Of a DNA stretch of 64,000 bases, positions 35,854 through 48,116 are shown in pieces. Positions within the stretch are counted from its first letter, which is position 1. Each line of letters starts with the position of its first letter. Where the stretch lies: the NCBI RefSeq assembly GCF_954871325.1, contig NC_088775.1:13679561-13743560 (forward strand). Direction: 5' to 3'. The notes beneath the pieces are model-generated. The model saw only the letters and a program-made list of their open reading frames with translations. It was not told the DNA's origin and did no database searches. This DNA comes from Gordionus sp. m RMFG-2023. Taxonomy: Eukaryota; Nematomorpha; Gordioida; Chordodea; Parachordodidae. Position numbers and translations under genes: made by a program.

Positions 35854-36875
35854 TCTATATGCTAAAGTCACTCTTTTATTGTTTATTGGTTAAGAGATTC
35901 CCCGGTTTTTGCTCGACAGGGCCTCCAGCTATTCGTAACCTCCAATTTTGTCGTCTTTTTGAAACATTTAGATATCCTCGAGGTATGAAGAGAAAGATAA
36001 ATTTGTAAAAGATTTAAATATAAGGAGTGAAAAGATGGTTTTGTGGGTGACTATTATGGGAAAAGGTATATCATAAGGGACACTGATTAACTGGAAATTA
36101 TAATATTTTTGTAAACAATTTTTAATAATATATATATATATATATATAAATAAATTTATAACAGAGAACAAAATAAGATAAAAAATGTAATTCAATATTA
36201 AATAAATGCAATTTTCTATCATTAAAAATAAAATATTGTTATCTTTGATAATTATGAACAATACAATTATCAAATTATGTAGATATGATTAATTTTATAT
36301 AAATGGTTTTTTTTATGCTTTAAGATATCTAATCGCGTTTTATTTATTTCAAAATTTTATTGCTATTTTACTTTAATACATTCAATTGTTTAAAAAAATT
36401 TGTTTAACTAACATGATATTAAATTTGATATCTTTTAGATGGAACAATTAACATTATTTTTCATATATAGAGAAAAAAATTTATAAAAAGCAGAATTATA
36501 ATATTGAAACATTTAAAGTTGTCAAATTGTATAAAATTATTTAAATAAAATTTAAATGATTGATTAATCTTGAAATAAAATATAATTTTAAAATAGCTAA
36601 ATCAATTTAAGATCATCTTTAAAAAGCCGATGTAAAAGATTTCCACCAGTTTATTTAGAAAAATCTGGATAAAATGAAATTTATGTTTTTGTCAAAATTT
36701 GTTTATAGTATCTTTCAATATTTTGAGTTGAATAATCGGACAACTGGCAATAGTAACAAAACTAGTAGGTTGTGAATTGATACTCTATATAAATGTGTAG
36801 ACAAATAGTTGCATAGAAAATCATAGAAATAGGGAATAGGTTCTTTTGTGAATAGATCAATTGACCTTATCCTTA
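35854..36875. other. Spacer between hAT copies A and B
   Basis: AT-rich sequence with a (TA)n tract at about 36127-36147. No gene or transposon terminus is recognised. It is the only single-copy DNA between the two inverted hAT copies. Confidence 0.5.
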
Positions 36876-37486
36876 AAGATGATCAGTGACGTCATTAATA
36901 GGGGGGAGGGGGCACATGGGCTCGAGCCCCCTTAAAAAATTGGAATAGCCCCCTGAAGCTAAAAAAAATTTTTTAATGGAATATTAACCACTTAAACTAA
37001 AATTAAATTTTTTTGATTGCCCCGGAACGATTTCTTTTATAATTCAATTAAGCAATATATAGATTTAATTTTATTATTTAAAAATTAATAAGACTGTCTA
37101 AATATTTATTAAATGAATAATATTTTAAATATTAGATTAGATTAATACATATAAATTATATTTTCAATATGTCAGCTTGCAATCAAATTTTGTGTTAAAA
37201 ATAGAATATCAATATCACTCACTAAATATTAATTTAGCATTAACAGTTGAATTTAAATTATTATATAACCCTAATTAAATAAATATAATCATTTATTAAT
37301 TGAAAACTGAAAAAATTAATATTGTAATTAGCCGAGTTCAAAATGACTAATCAACGATATATTTATTTTTAAATTTTATTATCATACTTATTCCTCAAAA
37401 TATTTTAAAGGTCCAAATAAAATAATTATAAGAGATTTCTTTATAAAAAGTAAGTAATTAGACATCTATATTATAATTTTCCGATG

Positions 37487-37545
37487 TCCACATTACGTCA
37501 TCGTGACGTCATGTCATCGCTACATCATGTCATCGGTACGTATTT
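37487..37545. repeat. Short tandem repeat at the Helitron 1 5' end
   Basis: Two to three copies of an ACGTCATGTCATCG unit, including one TGACGTCA palindrome. Helitron 2 has four such units at the same place (49712-49785). Confidence 0.75.
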
Positions 37546-39446
37546 AATTTTATTTATTTCTTTTATACAAACAGATGAATGGAATTTCGAGAACTGATGG
37601 TGTACACATACCTAACATAGATTGAGAGACCTGAAAAATCGTCTTTGAATTGATATAAACAATATTCTCTCAACTTTCTAAATATGAATGAAATAAATGA
37701 TGTGAATAAAAAAAAATAATTCACATTTCAATGTCTCTTCATTTCTCAACAGGCTAACTTTTTATTTCACTTAATCCTTTCTTTATTATTTAGATTACCT
37801 TATCAATTTTCATCTCATATTATCAATTACACATTAATGAAATCCCTATATGATACTCAACTTGTAAATTTATTTTGAACATACTCACAATTTTTGTCAG
37901 TACTTACATAACAATTTTACTCATATTTTTCTTTCATAACAAATAATTAAGAAGATAACCAAGTATATTCAAATATTTAAATATTCTTATCCTAACCTAT
38001 TTATAATCTATAATCCTTATAAATAACTCTTTCTTTATTTTTTTCCCTTTTAATGAATTTGTTTATCACTAAATTTTATTATCTCATTATTTTCTTTCTA
38101 TCTCTATTATCTATTAACCACTATTTCTCAAAACCTTATCAATTCCTTTAATTTAATTTTTATTATTTTTATAATATAATAATTTATACCTTCTTTCTCC
38201 CCCCCCCCTTATTTTTTAATTACCTTACAATTAATTAACCTTAATCTTAATAACATTACATTCATCATGTTATTTTTTAACCTTTAGAATATCATAATAG
38301 GCTTGATAAGTCCCCCAAAAATTTTTTTTGATGATAGCCCTCCAACTACTAGAAATAATCTAATATTGACCCATCTACTGGTTTACATTATTTTAATGTT
38401 TGTTTAATTTCAACAATGGTTTATTTATATTTTTGCCTGATTTCTTTATTTGTCTAGGCTAACCCTAATCCCTCACATTGCTACAAAACATGATGAATCT
38501 ATTATTAAAGATAAGCAAAGAAAATAATGACGATTAAACAAACGCCTTACCCGTTTTAGAGTTACTGGTAGACAAAATAATAAAGAACTACGCTTGAAAT
38601 GAACTCATCTGGAGGTTTAATTTGTTTTTTTTTATCTTATGTTTTATATCTATGTTTATTTTATTTTCACCCCGTTCTCCAAATGATATTTCTATCACCA
38701 CTACCATAATCCCTATGCCACCTCCGCCTATTTTTTAACAAATATAAGCATTCAATTCTGTACTATCATTCACTTCACTAGGAGTTAATATAAATAATAC
38801 TTTATCCGATTCTCTGAGAAACTTTCATGAATATTTAAAGGAATGTTCAAACTTGAATGTACAGTACGGCCAATTTCATCAACTTTATTAATGGAAAAAT
38901 ATGCAGTAGTTCTGTCGTGGCCTTTATAACAATACTTACGACCGTTTTATGGTTGAGTTAACATTGTCGTTCATGATTCTATTTTAGAGAAGGATACCAA
39001 TGCTGACATTGACAGAAATATCGTTTTGCCTTCTTCTTTTACCAGTATCCCAAGGCATAAACATATCATCTTTATCAGGACGTAATGTGTTTTGTACACT
39101 GCTTTCTTAATCCATCATTACTTTCATCTACGACCCTAAATGATATAAAATTATACAATAATTATTTCCTCACCAGACGACCGCCCAGATTTATTTTGTC
39201 GCTTTTTCCATCAAAAATTAAAATGTCAACAAGGATTTGCTCTTAATTTTTTCAAATACATAATAATTAATCCTCATTATTTTTTTAAAAAAAAATTATC
39301 CTAAATTTATATTTCAATAAAAAAAAATATCTTAAAAAATATATAAATAAATTGCATATAAGTTTCATTAGTATTTATGGGCATTTTTGTAATTTAAATA
39401 GATAGCATTTTTTTTTACTTAACATAAAAATATATATATTGTTGTA

Positions 39447-39918
39447 ATGGCGGTAACATGCAAATTTACTAGATTAAGAAAAACGCCAGACAGGCAAATT
39501 ACGTTTAAACAAAATTACGAAGCCCGAAGATATTCAAATCTACAAGAATTAAATCTCGGTACAAATTGAGACTATACAAATGTTGATTAAAGACAAAGGA
39601 TATATAAGGAGAAATTATGATGCAAAAAATGATGATTAAATTATGATTTTATGAACTTAATTTTATGAACTTAATTTTTTTAATCTTTGATTTTTAATTT
39701 TAATTTATATTATTTTATTTTGATTATGTTTTTATCTTAGTATTTAATAAAGATTTAGTATCATTTTAGTTCTAACCTTTCTTTATTTGACGAATATTAT
39801 AGAAATGTATATATAATCGAGGATATTAGTCTGATTTAGTATCATTTTAGTTCTAACCTTTCTTTATTTGACAACGGTTCTAACCACCCAATCCTTCTAA
39901 AATCTTCAAAATATTACA
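39447..39918 (+). other. Fragment of a second LTR-element family: integrase tail plus LTR
   Basis: 39447-39630 gives an integrase C-terminal-like stretch (YEARRYSNLQELNLGTN, then KGYIRRN). It is followed by an about 285-bp sequence (39633-39918) that is repeated in inverted orientation at 42112-42450 and contains an about 81-bp internal duplication. The position after the integrase tail suggests that the repeat is an LTR. Fossil fragment, broken. Confidence 0.5.
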
Positions 39919-40821
39919 TTATTGTCACAACGCGGAGATTTGTCATTGTGAATCAAAACCTAAATATAAAAAGAAATATATATATAAAAAAGAAATTAAT
40001 AATAATTAGGAATGTTGAAAGTAAGGCTTTTGAGACCTAAAAATAGAAAACAAATATATATATAAAAAAGAAATTAATAATAATTAGGAATCACGAAATC
40101 AATTTAATTCTTTATTCAAAATTATAACATTATCAAATTAACAAAATTATAAAAGTAAAAATAATAAAAAAGATTAATAAAAATAAAAATAAAATACAAA
40201 ATATAAAATACAACAAAGTTAATAATTATAAAAGATCTTTTTGTATAGTAAAAATTGGCCTTTTTATACTTTTTTCAATCTTCTTTATAACTAATATTCA
40301 TAACTATTCAAATATAATATTTTTATCACGCGTTATAGTAATAAATCCAAAAGAATTCTTTATGCAAATTAAATATAAAGTACAAATTTAACTAATCTAA
40401 AATTTACAACACCTCCCTACTTAAATTAGACCCAACATTCAGCGAATAATCAATCTTCTTTCGATCTCGACTTATTCTTCTTAATCTTTGCTGTCTTCTA
40501 AGTTCTAACGAAGGCTGACTCTTGTCTAGTATTCTTAGTTTCGAACGACCGTTTGTATCCGATTGTCGCTTGAAATTTTTGAATTCTATCTTCTGTCGCT
40601 TGTCACCCTGTGCAACGATCAGCTTTTTATCTCTGTAGGCCACTGACGAACTTGATACACGCCTGTCTTCCACTATTTACGATTGATGAACGATTATCGA
40701 TGACATCTAGTTTCTTTTTCATCTCTTGTTTTTTGCTAGTCTGTCTTAATTTTTTTTACAATTTATCGTAGCGTGTTTTCTATCATTCTCTTGTAATCCA
40801 CGATTAGCTCTTTATCTCGAT

Positions 40822-41442
40822 CAGTGGCGTAGCTACGGGGGTGGTTTTCGGGTTTGGACCCCTCCCAGAGCAAATTTTTTTTTTAGATTATACGTTCAAA
40901 AGATTTAAAAGTGACTTTGTATCAAATAAATACCATTAATATTTATATTTTTCTGGTTTTGATGTTTGTGAAAGGATATTATATTACTATTGAATTTATT
41001 CTGGGTAGTATTATTATAAAGTCATTGAGAATAATCTACTAAATTATAATAACATTATCTACTAATTTATAATAACATTATCTACTAAATTATAATAACA
41101 TTATCTACTAAATTATAATAACATTATCTACTAAATTATAATAACATTATCTACTAAATTATAATAACATTATCTACTAAATTATATTAACATTATCTAC
41201 TAAATTATAATAACATTATCTACTAAATTATAATAACATTATCTACTAAATTATAATAACATTATTCATGCATTTAAAAATATTTATATATATTGTCGAA
41301 GATGTGGTTATGATTTTTAAGATAAACCCGGCCGAAGGCCGGGCAAAAGGGCCGAAGGCCCGTTAAAGGGGTCTGGGGGCGAAGCCCCCAGGATTTTATA
41401 TGTATGAACCCCCTCTAAGGAAAATTCCTAGCTACGCCACTG
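40822..41442. mobile_element. Young 621-bp hAT-like MITE with a perfect 8-bp TSD
   Basis: The ends CAGTGGCGTAGCTACGGGGG and CTAGCTACGCCACTG are flanked by identical 8-mers ATCTCGAT (40814-40821, 41443-41450). It is non-coding. It contains a 23-bp tandem array, and a GC-rich hairpin region with CCGGCCGAAGGCCGGG followed by GGGGGCGAAGCCCCC. It sits inside LTR element copy 2, so it is younger than that insertion. Confidence 0.9.
41035..41268. repeat. 23-bp minisatellite in the hAT-like MITE
   Basis: About ten nearly identical tandem copies of a 23-bp unit reading CTACTAAATTATAATAACATTAT in rotated form. Homogeneous units indicate recent expansion. Confidence 0.9.
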
Positions 41443-42111
41443 ATCTCGATAAACAATTGATTGGTCTGCGATAAACGATTGTTTTCACGAATTCTTGTTC
41501 CTATGATTGTCGATTTCCGTATCTTAGACTAAAGTCTCGGTAATAATTGGCTATATTGGTCAACGATTAACGATTGTAGCATAAAGTCTTGACCACTTGT
41601 TCTACCTAGTCGCTTGTCCAGATATCCACGTTGTCTTAAGATCTCTTATACGATAATGATTTCTTGTATCTTTTGATCCAAAATAAAAAATCCGAAATTG
41701 AGCTCGATTGCGGCATAAATTTTCTAATGACAAAAAGCCGTATCTCTTTATGAAGATTTTGGTTAATCAACAACCTGATATTTTGCTAAATATTATCAAC
41801 TTAAATAACTGTTAACCGTATATCTTTAATAAAAATTTATAACGAATTTCTTTTAGCTACATCGATCACTTGTACATATAACGATCTCTTGTGACGAATT
41901 CCTTTTAATTAAACGACTAATTCTATTCTTTTTCGAATTACGACCATTGATATTGACACCATGTTTCATTGACCTAATTCTTTGTCTTTGTGTCGATCGT
42001 CATTTCATACATTCCCTTTCCCCTTTATTTAAAATCTCCTTTCAGAGTTAATTAGACTGAATTATTGTAAAGGGCCGGTCTCCTCCGCTCTCCATCACTA
42101 ATGTAACATCT

Positions 42112-42450
42112 AGATGTTTTTTTAAGGATTGAGTGATTAGAACCGTTGTCAAATAAAGAAAGGTTAGAACTAAAATGATATTAAATCAGACTAATATCCT
42201 CGATTATATATACTTTTCTATAATATTCGTCAAATAAAGAAAGGTTAGAACTAAAATGATACTAAATCAGACTAATATCCTCGATTATATATACTTTTCT
42301 ATAATATTCGTCAAATAAGAAAGGTTAGAACTAAAATGATACTAAATCTTTATTAAATAATAAGATAAAAACATAATCAAAATAAATTAATATAAATTAA
42401 AAATTAAAGATTAAAAAAATTAAGTTCGTAAAATCATAATTTAATCATTT
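42112..42450 (-). repeat. LTR-like piece of the second LTR family, inverted copy
   Basis: Inverted match to 39633-39918, beginning TGTAACATC. It holds two and a half copies of an about 81-bp unit (AAAGGTTAGAACTAAAATGA, then CCTCGATTATATATAC). It interrupts the right LTR of the small element. Fossil. Confidence 0.6.
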
Positions 42451-43558
42451 ATTCAAAATTATAACATTATCAAATTAACAAAATTATAAAAGTAAAAATA
42501 ATAAAAAAGATTAATAAAAATAAAATACAAAATATAAAATACAACAAAGTTAATAATTATAAAAGATCTTTTTGTATAGTAAAAATTGGCCTTTTTATAC
42601 TTTTTTCAATCTTCTTTATAACTAATATTCATAACTATTCAAATATAATATTTTTATCACGCGTTATAATAATAAATCCAAAAGAATTCTTTATGCAAAT
42701 TAAATATAAAGTACAAATTTAACTAATCTAAAATTTACAACATATATCACTTATCAAATTCTTTAAAATTATTTCAGAAATGCAAGACATACATTAAATT
42801 TATCTGAAAAACAAAAATAACCCTATATAATAAACAATATATTTTTTAGATATAATTTTAATTGATCATATTACAAATATTTTATTTGTCATGATTCTCT
42901 AATAAATGGTTGCCCAGGCCTTCCCAATTTCCCTTAATACGGAATTTACATGTTTTTTTCCCATATTAGACTAATTGGTAAATCAGATATTTACCGTCAG
43001 CGTCTACATGGCAGAAAATTTGATGGAGGCAAACCCCTCCAAAATCTACCCATACCCACCTAAAAAAAATCCTGCGGCCTTCGGCCGCGAAATTTATAGA
43101 CCTACGATGGTATAGTGATTTTATTTAAAAAATCTTATCTGCCACCATTTATAACCTTACAACATAATTCTATTTACAATCTTTCAAGCCTATTTAGGGA
43201 AAAAAAATTTAAAAATTTGTAAGTGATAATGAACTTTTATTTAAATAATGCAATCTTTTCATAATTTAGTATTCACTTTATTTTCATAAAATATATATAA
43301 GTGAATTAAATGAGATAACATATTAATATTTCTATGAAAAAGATCTAAAATATTGTAAAAAATATAAGACGAATAAATTTAAAGAGGTATATTTAGCTTG
43401 ATTCCACATAATTAAAAACATGTATTGTAAATAGAGCTATTATATAAAATATTAGAATAAAATGAATTATAGTATATTTTGCATTGAAATTATAAAATGT
43501 TAAATTAAATATACATTATTTAAAAGCCTATATATTCGCTGTGAAAAAGATACATTAA

Positions 43559-46215
43559 TTATTTTATTAATAATTTGGATAACCTTATTGATGTTAAAGC
43601 AAATTGTGTTATAATATCATCAATTGTAAATTTTTCAAAAACATCAATTTCGCTGGATATTAACAGTAAATTTTCCAAAAATGGGTCCGAAATTTTATTC
43701 CGCATTCGAGTTTTGTTAATTTTTACTTTACTCATGGCTCTTTCGACTGAACAGGAAGTTGTAGGAAGGGTTAATAAATATTTATATAATAAATTTAAAT
43801 TTGAATAAGAACTTAATTGATTTAAAAGTCGGTATGGTAATATAAAAGAAAATTTTATCCATTTTTTTATTTTGGTCATGATTTCGCTGTTGATATTTTC
43901 TTTGGTAATTTGATCGTTTGCAATACCTTTAATTATACACAATTACAAATAAAATATCAATAAATTACTTTCATCAATATATAACGCGTCATTCTTTTTA
44001 ACTTTTAAAAGATCTTCGCAAAAAATGATTTATTGAGACTCCAAATATAAAGAGCGAAAATCATTATATTCATCAACAATGTTTTGGACATCCAATTGAT
44101 AAGTATTACAAATTTCGGATATTTGCCATCCTTCTATTTTTTCATTATCCATAATTCCAGCGGGAGTAAAAATGGATATCTGTGATAAAAAATTTAAACA
44201 ATCATAATTAAATCGATCATTTAGGTGATTAATTATTGCATTTAGAACAGGGAAAAATATTTCCGTTCTATATCTATAATAATAAATAATAATTTAAATT
44301 TTTTTAATTTATTCAACTTGTTTTTTTTTTGTTCAACATAATTATTGAATTCTGTTTGATCCAATTTGAATATTGATTTCATATTATACAAATCAGTTAT
44401 TACATTATTCTTTTTCAAAAAACTATTAGATAAGGAAAGTAATTTTAAAAATATATTGTCTCCATTAGCTATATTTTAAAATTATTTATAAAAATAGTAA
44501 CTAATATTAACCTTTTAGTTTTTGTAATTTATTTTTTGTATGTTGTATTAATTTGGTTACCAAAGCCAAATCATTACCAACTGCCTGCATTTCAATACAA
44601 GCCTCATGTGTACATTTCAATATTTCTTTCAAAATAAAAAGACTTAATATAAAATTTTCATCTTTAATTCTTGATAATAACCCATCGGCAATGGAAGAGG
44701 TGCTTGGGTCATTAGAATCTTTTAATTCAACTAATGATGCTAAAATATGTTCATAAACATCTAAAAAGATTTCTACAGATTTGTAGGATGATGACCAATT
44801 TCTGAAAATATATAAGTTTCAAGTTTCATTAAAAATATTTTATTTACCTTGTTGTGTTTTTAATTCTTTTAAGAGATTTCTTGGACTTTCTCATTTGATA
44901 TTTAACAAACACACCTTGACGTCTAACTTCATTCATAAAATTATATAACTCATCTAATATTCCCATTGCCTTTTTCATTTCAATTTTGCATCCACAAACA
45001 TGAGCAACTACTAAATTTAGCCGATGTGTATGGCACCAAATATAGATGGCTTTTGGAGCCTCTTTCAATATTAAAGCCTGCATTCCTTTGTATACTCCTC
45101 TCATATTCCCTGCACCATCCATACTTTGTCCAACCAAATAATCAGGAAGACCAAGATCATTTAACTTAGAAAAAACATGTTTCTTTATATTTTCCCCAGT
45201 GGTTTCTGATGTTGTAAAAACATGTATGATCCTTTCTACAGGATGTGGATGCAGATCATCTTCTATATACCGTACAAGCAAAGCTATGCATTCTTTTTTA
45301 GACACATTATATGTTCCATCTAATATGATGCTATAGGCACGATTCTCTTTAATTGTTTGAATAATGCTTTTTGTTATTTTTATCTTAATAATTTCAGTTA
45401 TTTTTTTCACGTGGCCATATGACAGTAAATTTATATAAGGTCTCGAAATTTTATCTGATTTTTTTCTCTGCAATTTTTCGTTGTTATCCATGTATGCACG
45501 TAAAGTTGGAACCGTTTTTGCCATTAATTTTATGAGACACATAAAATTACCTTCATTCGAATTAGAACCCCAAAAGGCTATATTACATTTTATAAGGTAC
45601 ATAATGGCATTGATAATATTATGAACTATATTACGATTTTCCATGATTATGTCAAGCTTATTTGATAGCAAATGATCTTGAATGCGTTTATTTGCAAGCC
45701 AAGTCATGTTTGCATATTCACAATCTTTATGAAGAGAAGATGCTTCGTGTCTCTCTAAGTCACGCTTTATGTTTTTCCAATTATTTACCCCATGTTGAGT
45801 CCAAAAAGTATTGGACTTAGGGCCACCAAACATAATACAATATAGACAAAAGACTTTGTCTAAAGTAGTGCTATAAGATAGCCAATTTCTGGGGTTGAGG
45901 GAACCATCTATATTAACCTTTCTATAATAGGTTATATTCATGCTCCTGTTTAAAAAGTAAAAAAAAATTTATTGGTATAGAAATAATGGATGGGTAAAAA
46001 TTAATGAAAATAAATATTATTTAAAACCTCTTGTTAGTAACAGGATATTGAAATTTATTTGTACATGGCTGACAAGGGCCTACAGCAATTATGAAATTTA
46101 TCAAAATATTTGTCATCCTAAATAATATAAAGTGAAAAGGGTCATTTGGTTCCTTTTTTTTGTATAGCTGAATAAGACTTGGACTTTGAATATCCTCATA
46201 ATTTATTCCCTTCAA
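43559..46215 (-). pseudogene. hAT transposase, main exons
   Basis: Exons run in order on the minus strand. 46215-46021 contains GPCQPCTNKFQYPV. About 45941-44848 holds a TTF-type finger segment (NPRNWLSYSTTLDKVFCLYC), DUF4371-like sequence (AYSIILDGTYNVSKKECIAL with a catalytic Asp; VGQSMDGAGNMRGVYKGMQ) and WCHTHRLNLVV. A 45-bp GT/AG intron separates this from 44802-44519 (NWSSSYKSVEIFL). A further GT/AG intron leads to ANGDNIFLKLLSLSN. 44275-44050 has IFFPVLNAIINHLNDRF. 43942-43559 is the hAT C-terminal dimerisation domain (LLTLPTTSCSVERAMSKVK). The family matches ZMYM/TTF hAT transposases. Apart from a few stops between the last exons it is largely open, but I cannot confirm one complete frame. 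Confidence 0.85.
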
Positions 46216-46229
46216 AAGTCATTATATAA

Positions 46230-46960
46230 ATTTTATTTAAATATAATGCCTCATGCAAAGTAAGTGCCTCACTAGAACCGGGGATTGGATGAGGAGATAA
46301 TACAATTTGTGAATCTTCAATATTGGAGATTTGCTATAAATAAAGAGTATAATTTGTTTACTTATGAAAATCTATTTTTAATATAATTTCAGCCAAATGG
46401 TCATTTTATTCTTAGCTACATTATAATTAAGTTAATCAATAAATGTTGGAAATATTTAAATGTCCTAATTTATTTTCTTCAAAAGTTATCATATAATTCG
46501 TATTTAAATTAAATACCTCATCATGCAAAGTAAGCGCCTCACTGGAACTGGGGATTGGATGAGGAGATAATACAATTTGTGAATCTTCAATATTGGAGAT
46601 TTGCTATAAAGAGTAAAATTTGTTTACTTATGAAAAACTATATTTTTAATAAAATTTTAGTCAAATGGTCATTTTATTCTTAACTACATTATAATTAAGT
46701 TTTTAATAAAGGTTGGAAATATATAATTAACCTCATAATCATAATTTGTTTCTTTCAAAAGTTATCATATAATTCGTATTTAAATTAAATACCTCATCAT
46801 ACAAAGTAAACACCTCACTGGAACTGGGGATTGGATGAGGAGATAATACAATTTGTGAATCTTCAATAACTGAGATTTTCTATAAATAAAGAGGAGTTTA
46901 ATTTCTTTCCTTATGATAACTATATTTTTAATAAATTTTTAGGCAAATGATAATTTTTTT
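46230..46960 (-). repeat. Three tandem about 260-bp units, each carrying an exon-like segment of the hAT gene
   Basis: Three successive units (about 46230-46490, 46490-46740 and 46740-46960) are alike over their full length. Each has, on the minus strand, a splice-acceptor-like TATAG, then a coding-like block reading ISNIEDSQIVLSPHPIPGSS, then CATGAG. The two upstream units follow this with a GTATTT donor; in the third the donor reads GCATTA. They lie just upstream of the first conserved transposase exon, so they could add up to three copies of the same peptide to the protein. Confidence 0.75.
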
Positions 46961-46984
46961 TAACTACATTATAATTAAGTTTTT

Positions 46985-47215
46985 AATAAATGTTTTAATT
47001 CTACATGAATACATGATTGAGAAAACAGGTATTAAAAATATTATGAAGTCCAACATAAAGTTATCAGGTTACAATGGAAAGATGATACAAGTAATAGGTA
47101 AAGCACAAGTGAATGTAGAATACAAAGGGAATTCACATATTTTGAACGCAATAATCATAAACATCAATATGACTTTGTTAGATCATGTAAAAACATTTTT
47201 AAAATATACTTGAAA
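46985..47215 (+). other. Gypsy-type protease fragment inside the hAT transposon
   Basis: A short stretch reads SNIKLSGYNGKMIQVIGKAQ, then VEYKGNSHILNAIII. This matches the part of gypsy proteases after the active site, where L-x-G-Y-x-G, V-x-G and a strand pair precede LLG. It lies opposite in orientation to the transposase. Fossil fragment without recognisable LTRs nearby. Confidence 0.5.
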
Positions 47216-47876
47216 GATTCATAGGCATGATAGATGCAGATTAATATAAAACTGCGATCAGATGAAGAAATCATAAAACAATATTATAATGACTATAAAA
47301 ATAAAAACAATATTAAGTATAAATAAAATTGTGAAATTCATGATGAAAGTATATTATCTAAAGATATTCTAATAGCTAAATAAAACAATGATAATAAACA
47401 TACCTAATATAACACATAATGTAAATAAAGGGGATGAAACTCATAACATTTTGAAAATAGTTGATTCCAAATCATATTTTATAAGATTTATATTTAAAAA
47501 AAGTAAAAGAATTTGAAGTCTTAATTCAATTAAAGATGAAAAGATTTAAATTTAAAAATTCCTAGAAATTAACATTACCTTATTTTACTACATTATATTA
47601 ACTTAATAAGTTTTTTTAATACTTTGGTTTTAAATTATTATTATTAACTTATTAAACATATTGTTAAATTGAACTTTATAAAGTATAAATAGATATAAAA
47701 ATAGTGTGATAAACAGTTAAAAAACATTAAATAATAATATATATAATTTATTTTCTCTATACCCTGACTACTTTAATATTAATATTATTCTGGTAAAATT
47801 TTAAATCAGTTTCTATTAATTCACAAATTTATAGTTACAATAATAAATAAAAATATTACTTTTTGGAAGTAAGATG

Positions 47877-48116
47877 TTATTGTCTTTGCAACTGGGTTTC
47901 AACTCCATTTGTGATATTATATGGAATATCACAATTTAAAGATACCCAATTATTATTATCTCTTTTGATGGCTACCTTTGTAAATTTCATATCAGCTGGC
48001 TTGACATGAGGATGTTTATGTTTATAATGTTCATGTATCTTGTCACTTCTTATTTTAAAAGTTTTGCAATTTTTAATATTACACTTAACTTTAAATATGG
48101 TTTTGTTACTTGGCAT
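47877..48116 (-). pseudogene. Zinc-finger N-terminal exon of the hAT transposase
   Basis: A 79-residue open stretch begins at ATG. It contains CNIKNCKTFKIRSDKIHEHYKHKH, a C-x4-C-x11-H-x3-H-type finger of the BED/C2H2 kind that hAT transposases use to bind their ends. It lies on the same strand as the main exons, next to the right terminus, where the 5' exon of the gene is expected. Whether it is spliced to the units at 46.2-46.9 kb is not provable here. Confidence 0.6.

Larger units (their letters stand above)
39923..42742 (-). mobile_element. Small non-autonomous LTR element, copy 2 (with nested insertions)
   Basis: The left LTR (39923 to about 40405) and internal part (40406-42105) match the element at 2505-5271, including the purine tract next to the left LTR and the CCGGTCTCCTCCGCTCTCC end of the interior. 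The right LTR is represented only by its outer part (about 42440-42742). In place of its inner part stands a piece of a second LTR family (42112-42450). A 621-bp hAT-like element lies inside at 40822-41442. Broken and rearranged; older than copy 1. Confidence 0.8.

Noticed and set aside
35968-36273. 101-residue minus-strand open frame
   Set aside because: It consists of Ile/Leu/Phe/Tyr runs over a (TA)n tract; a composition artefact.
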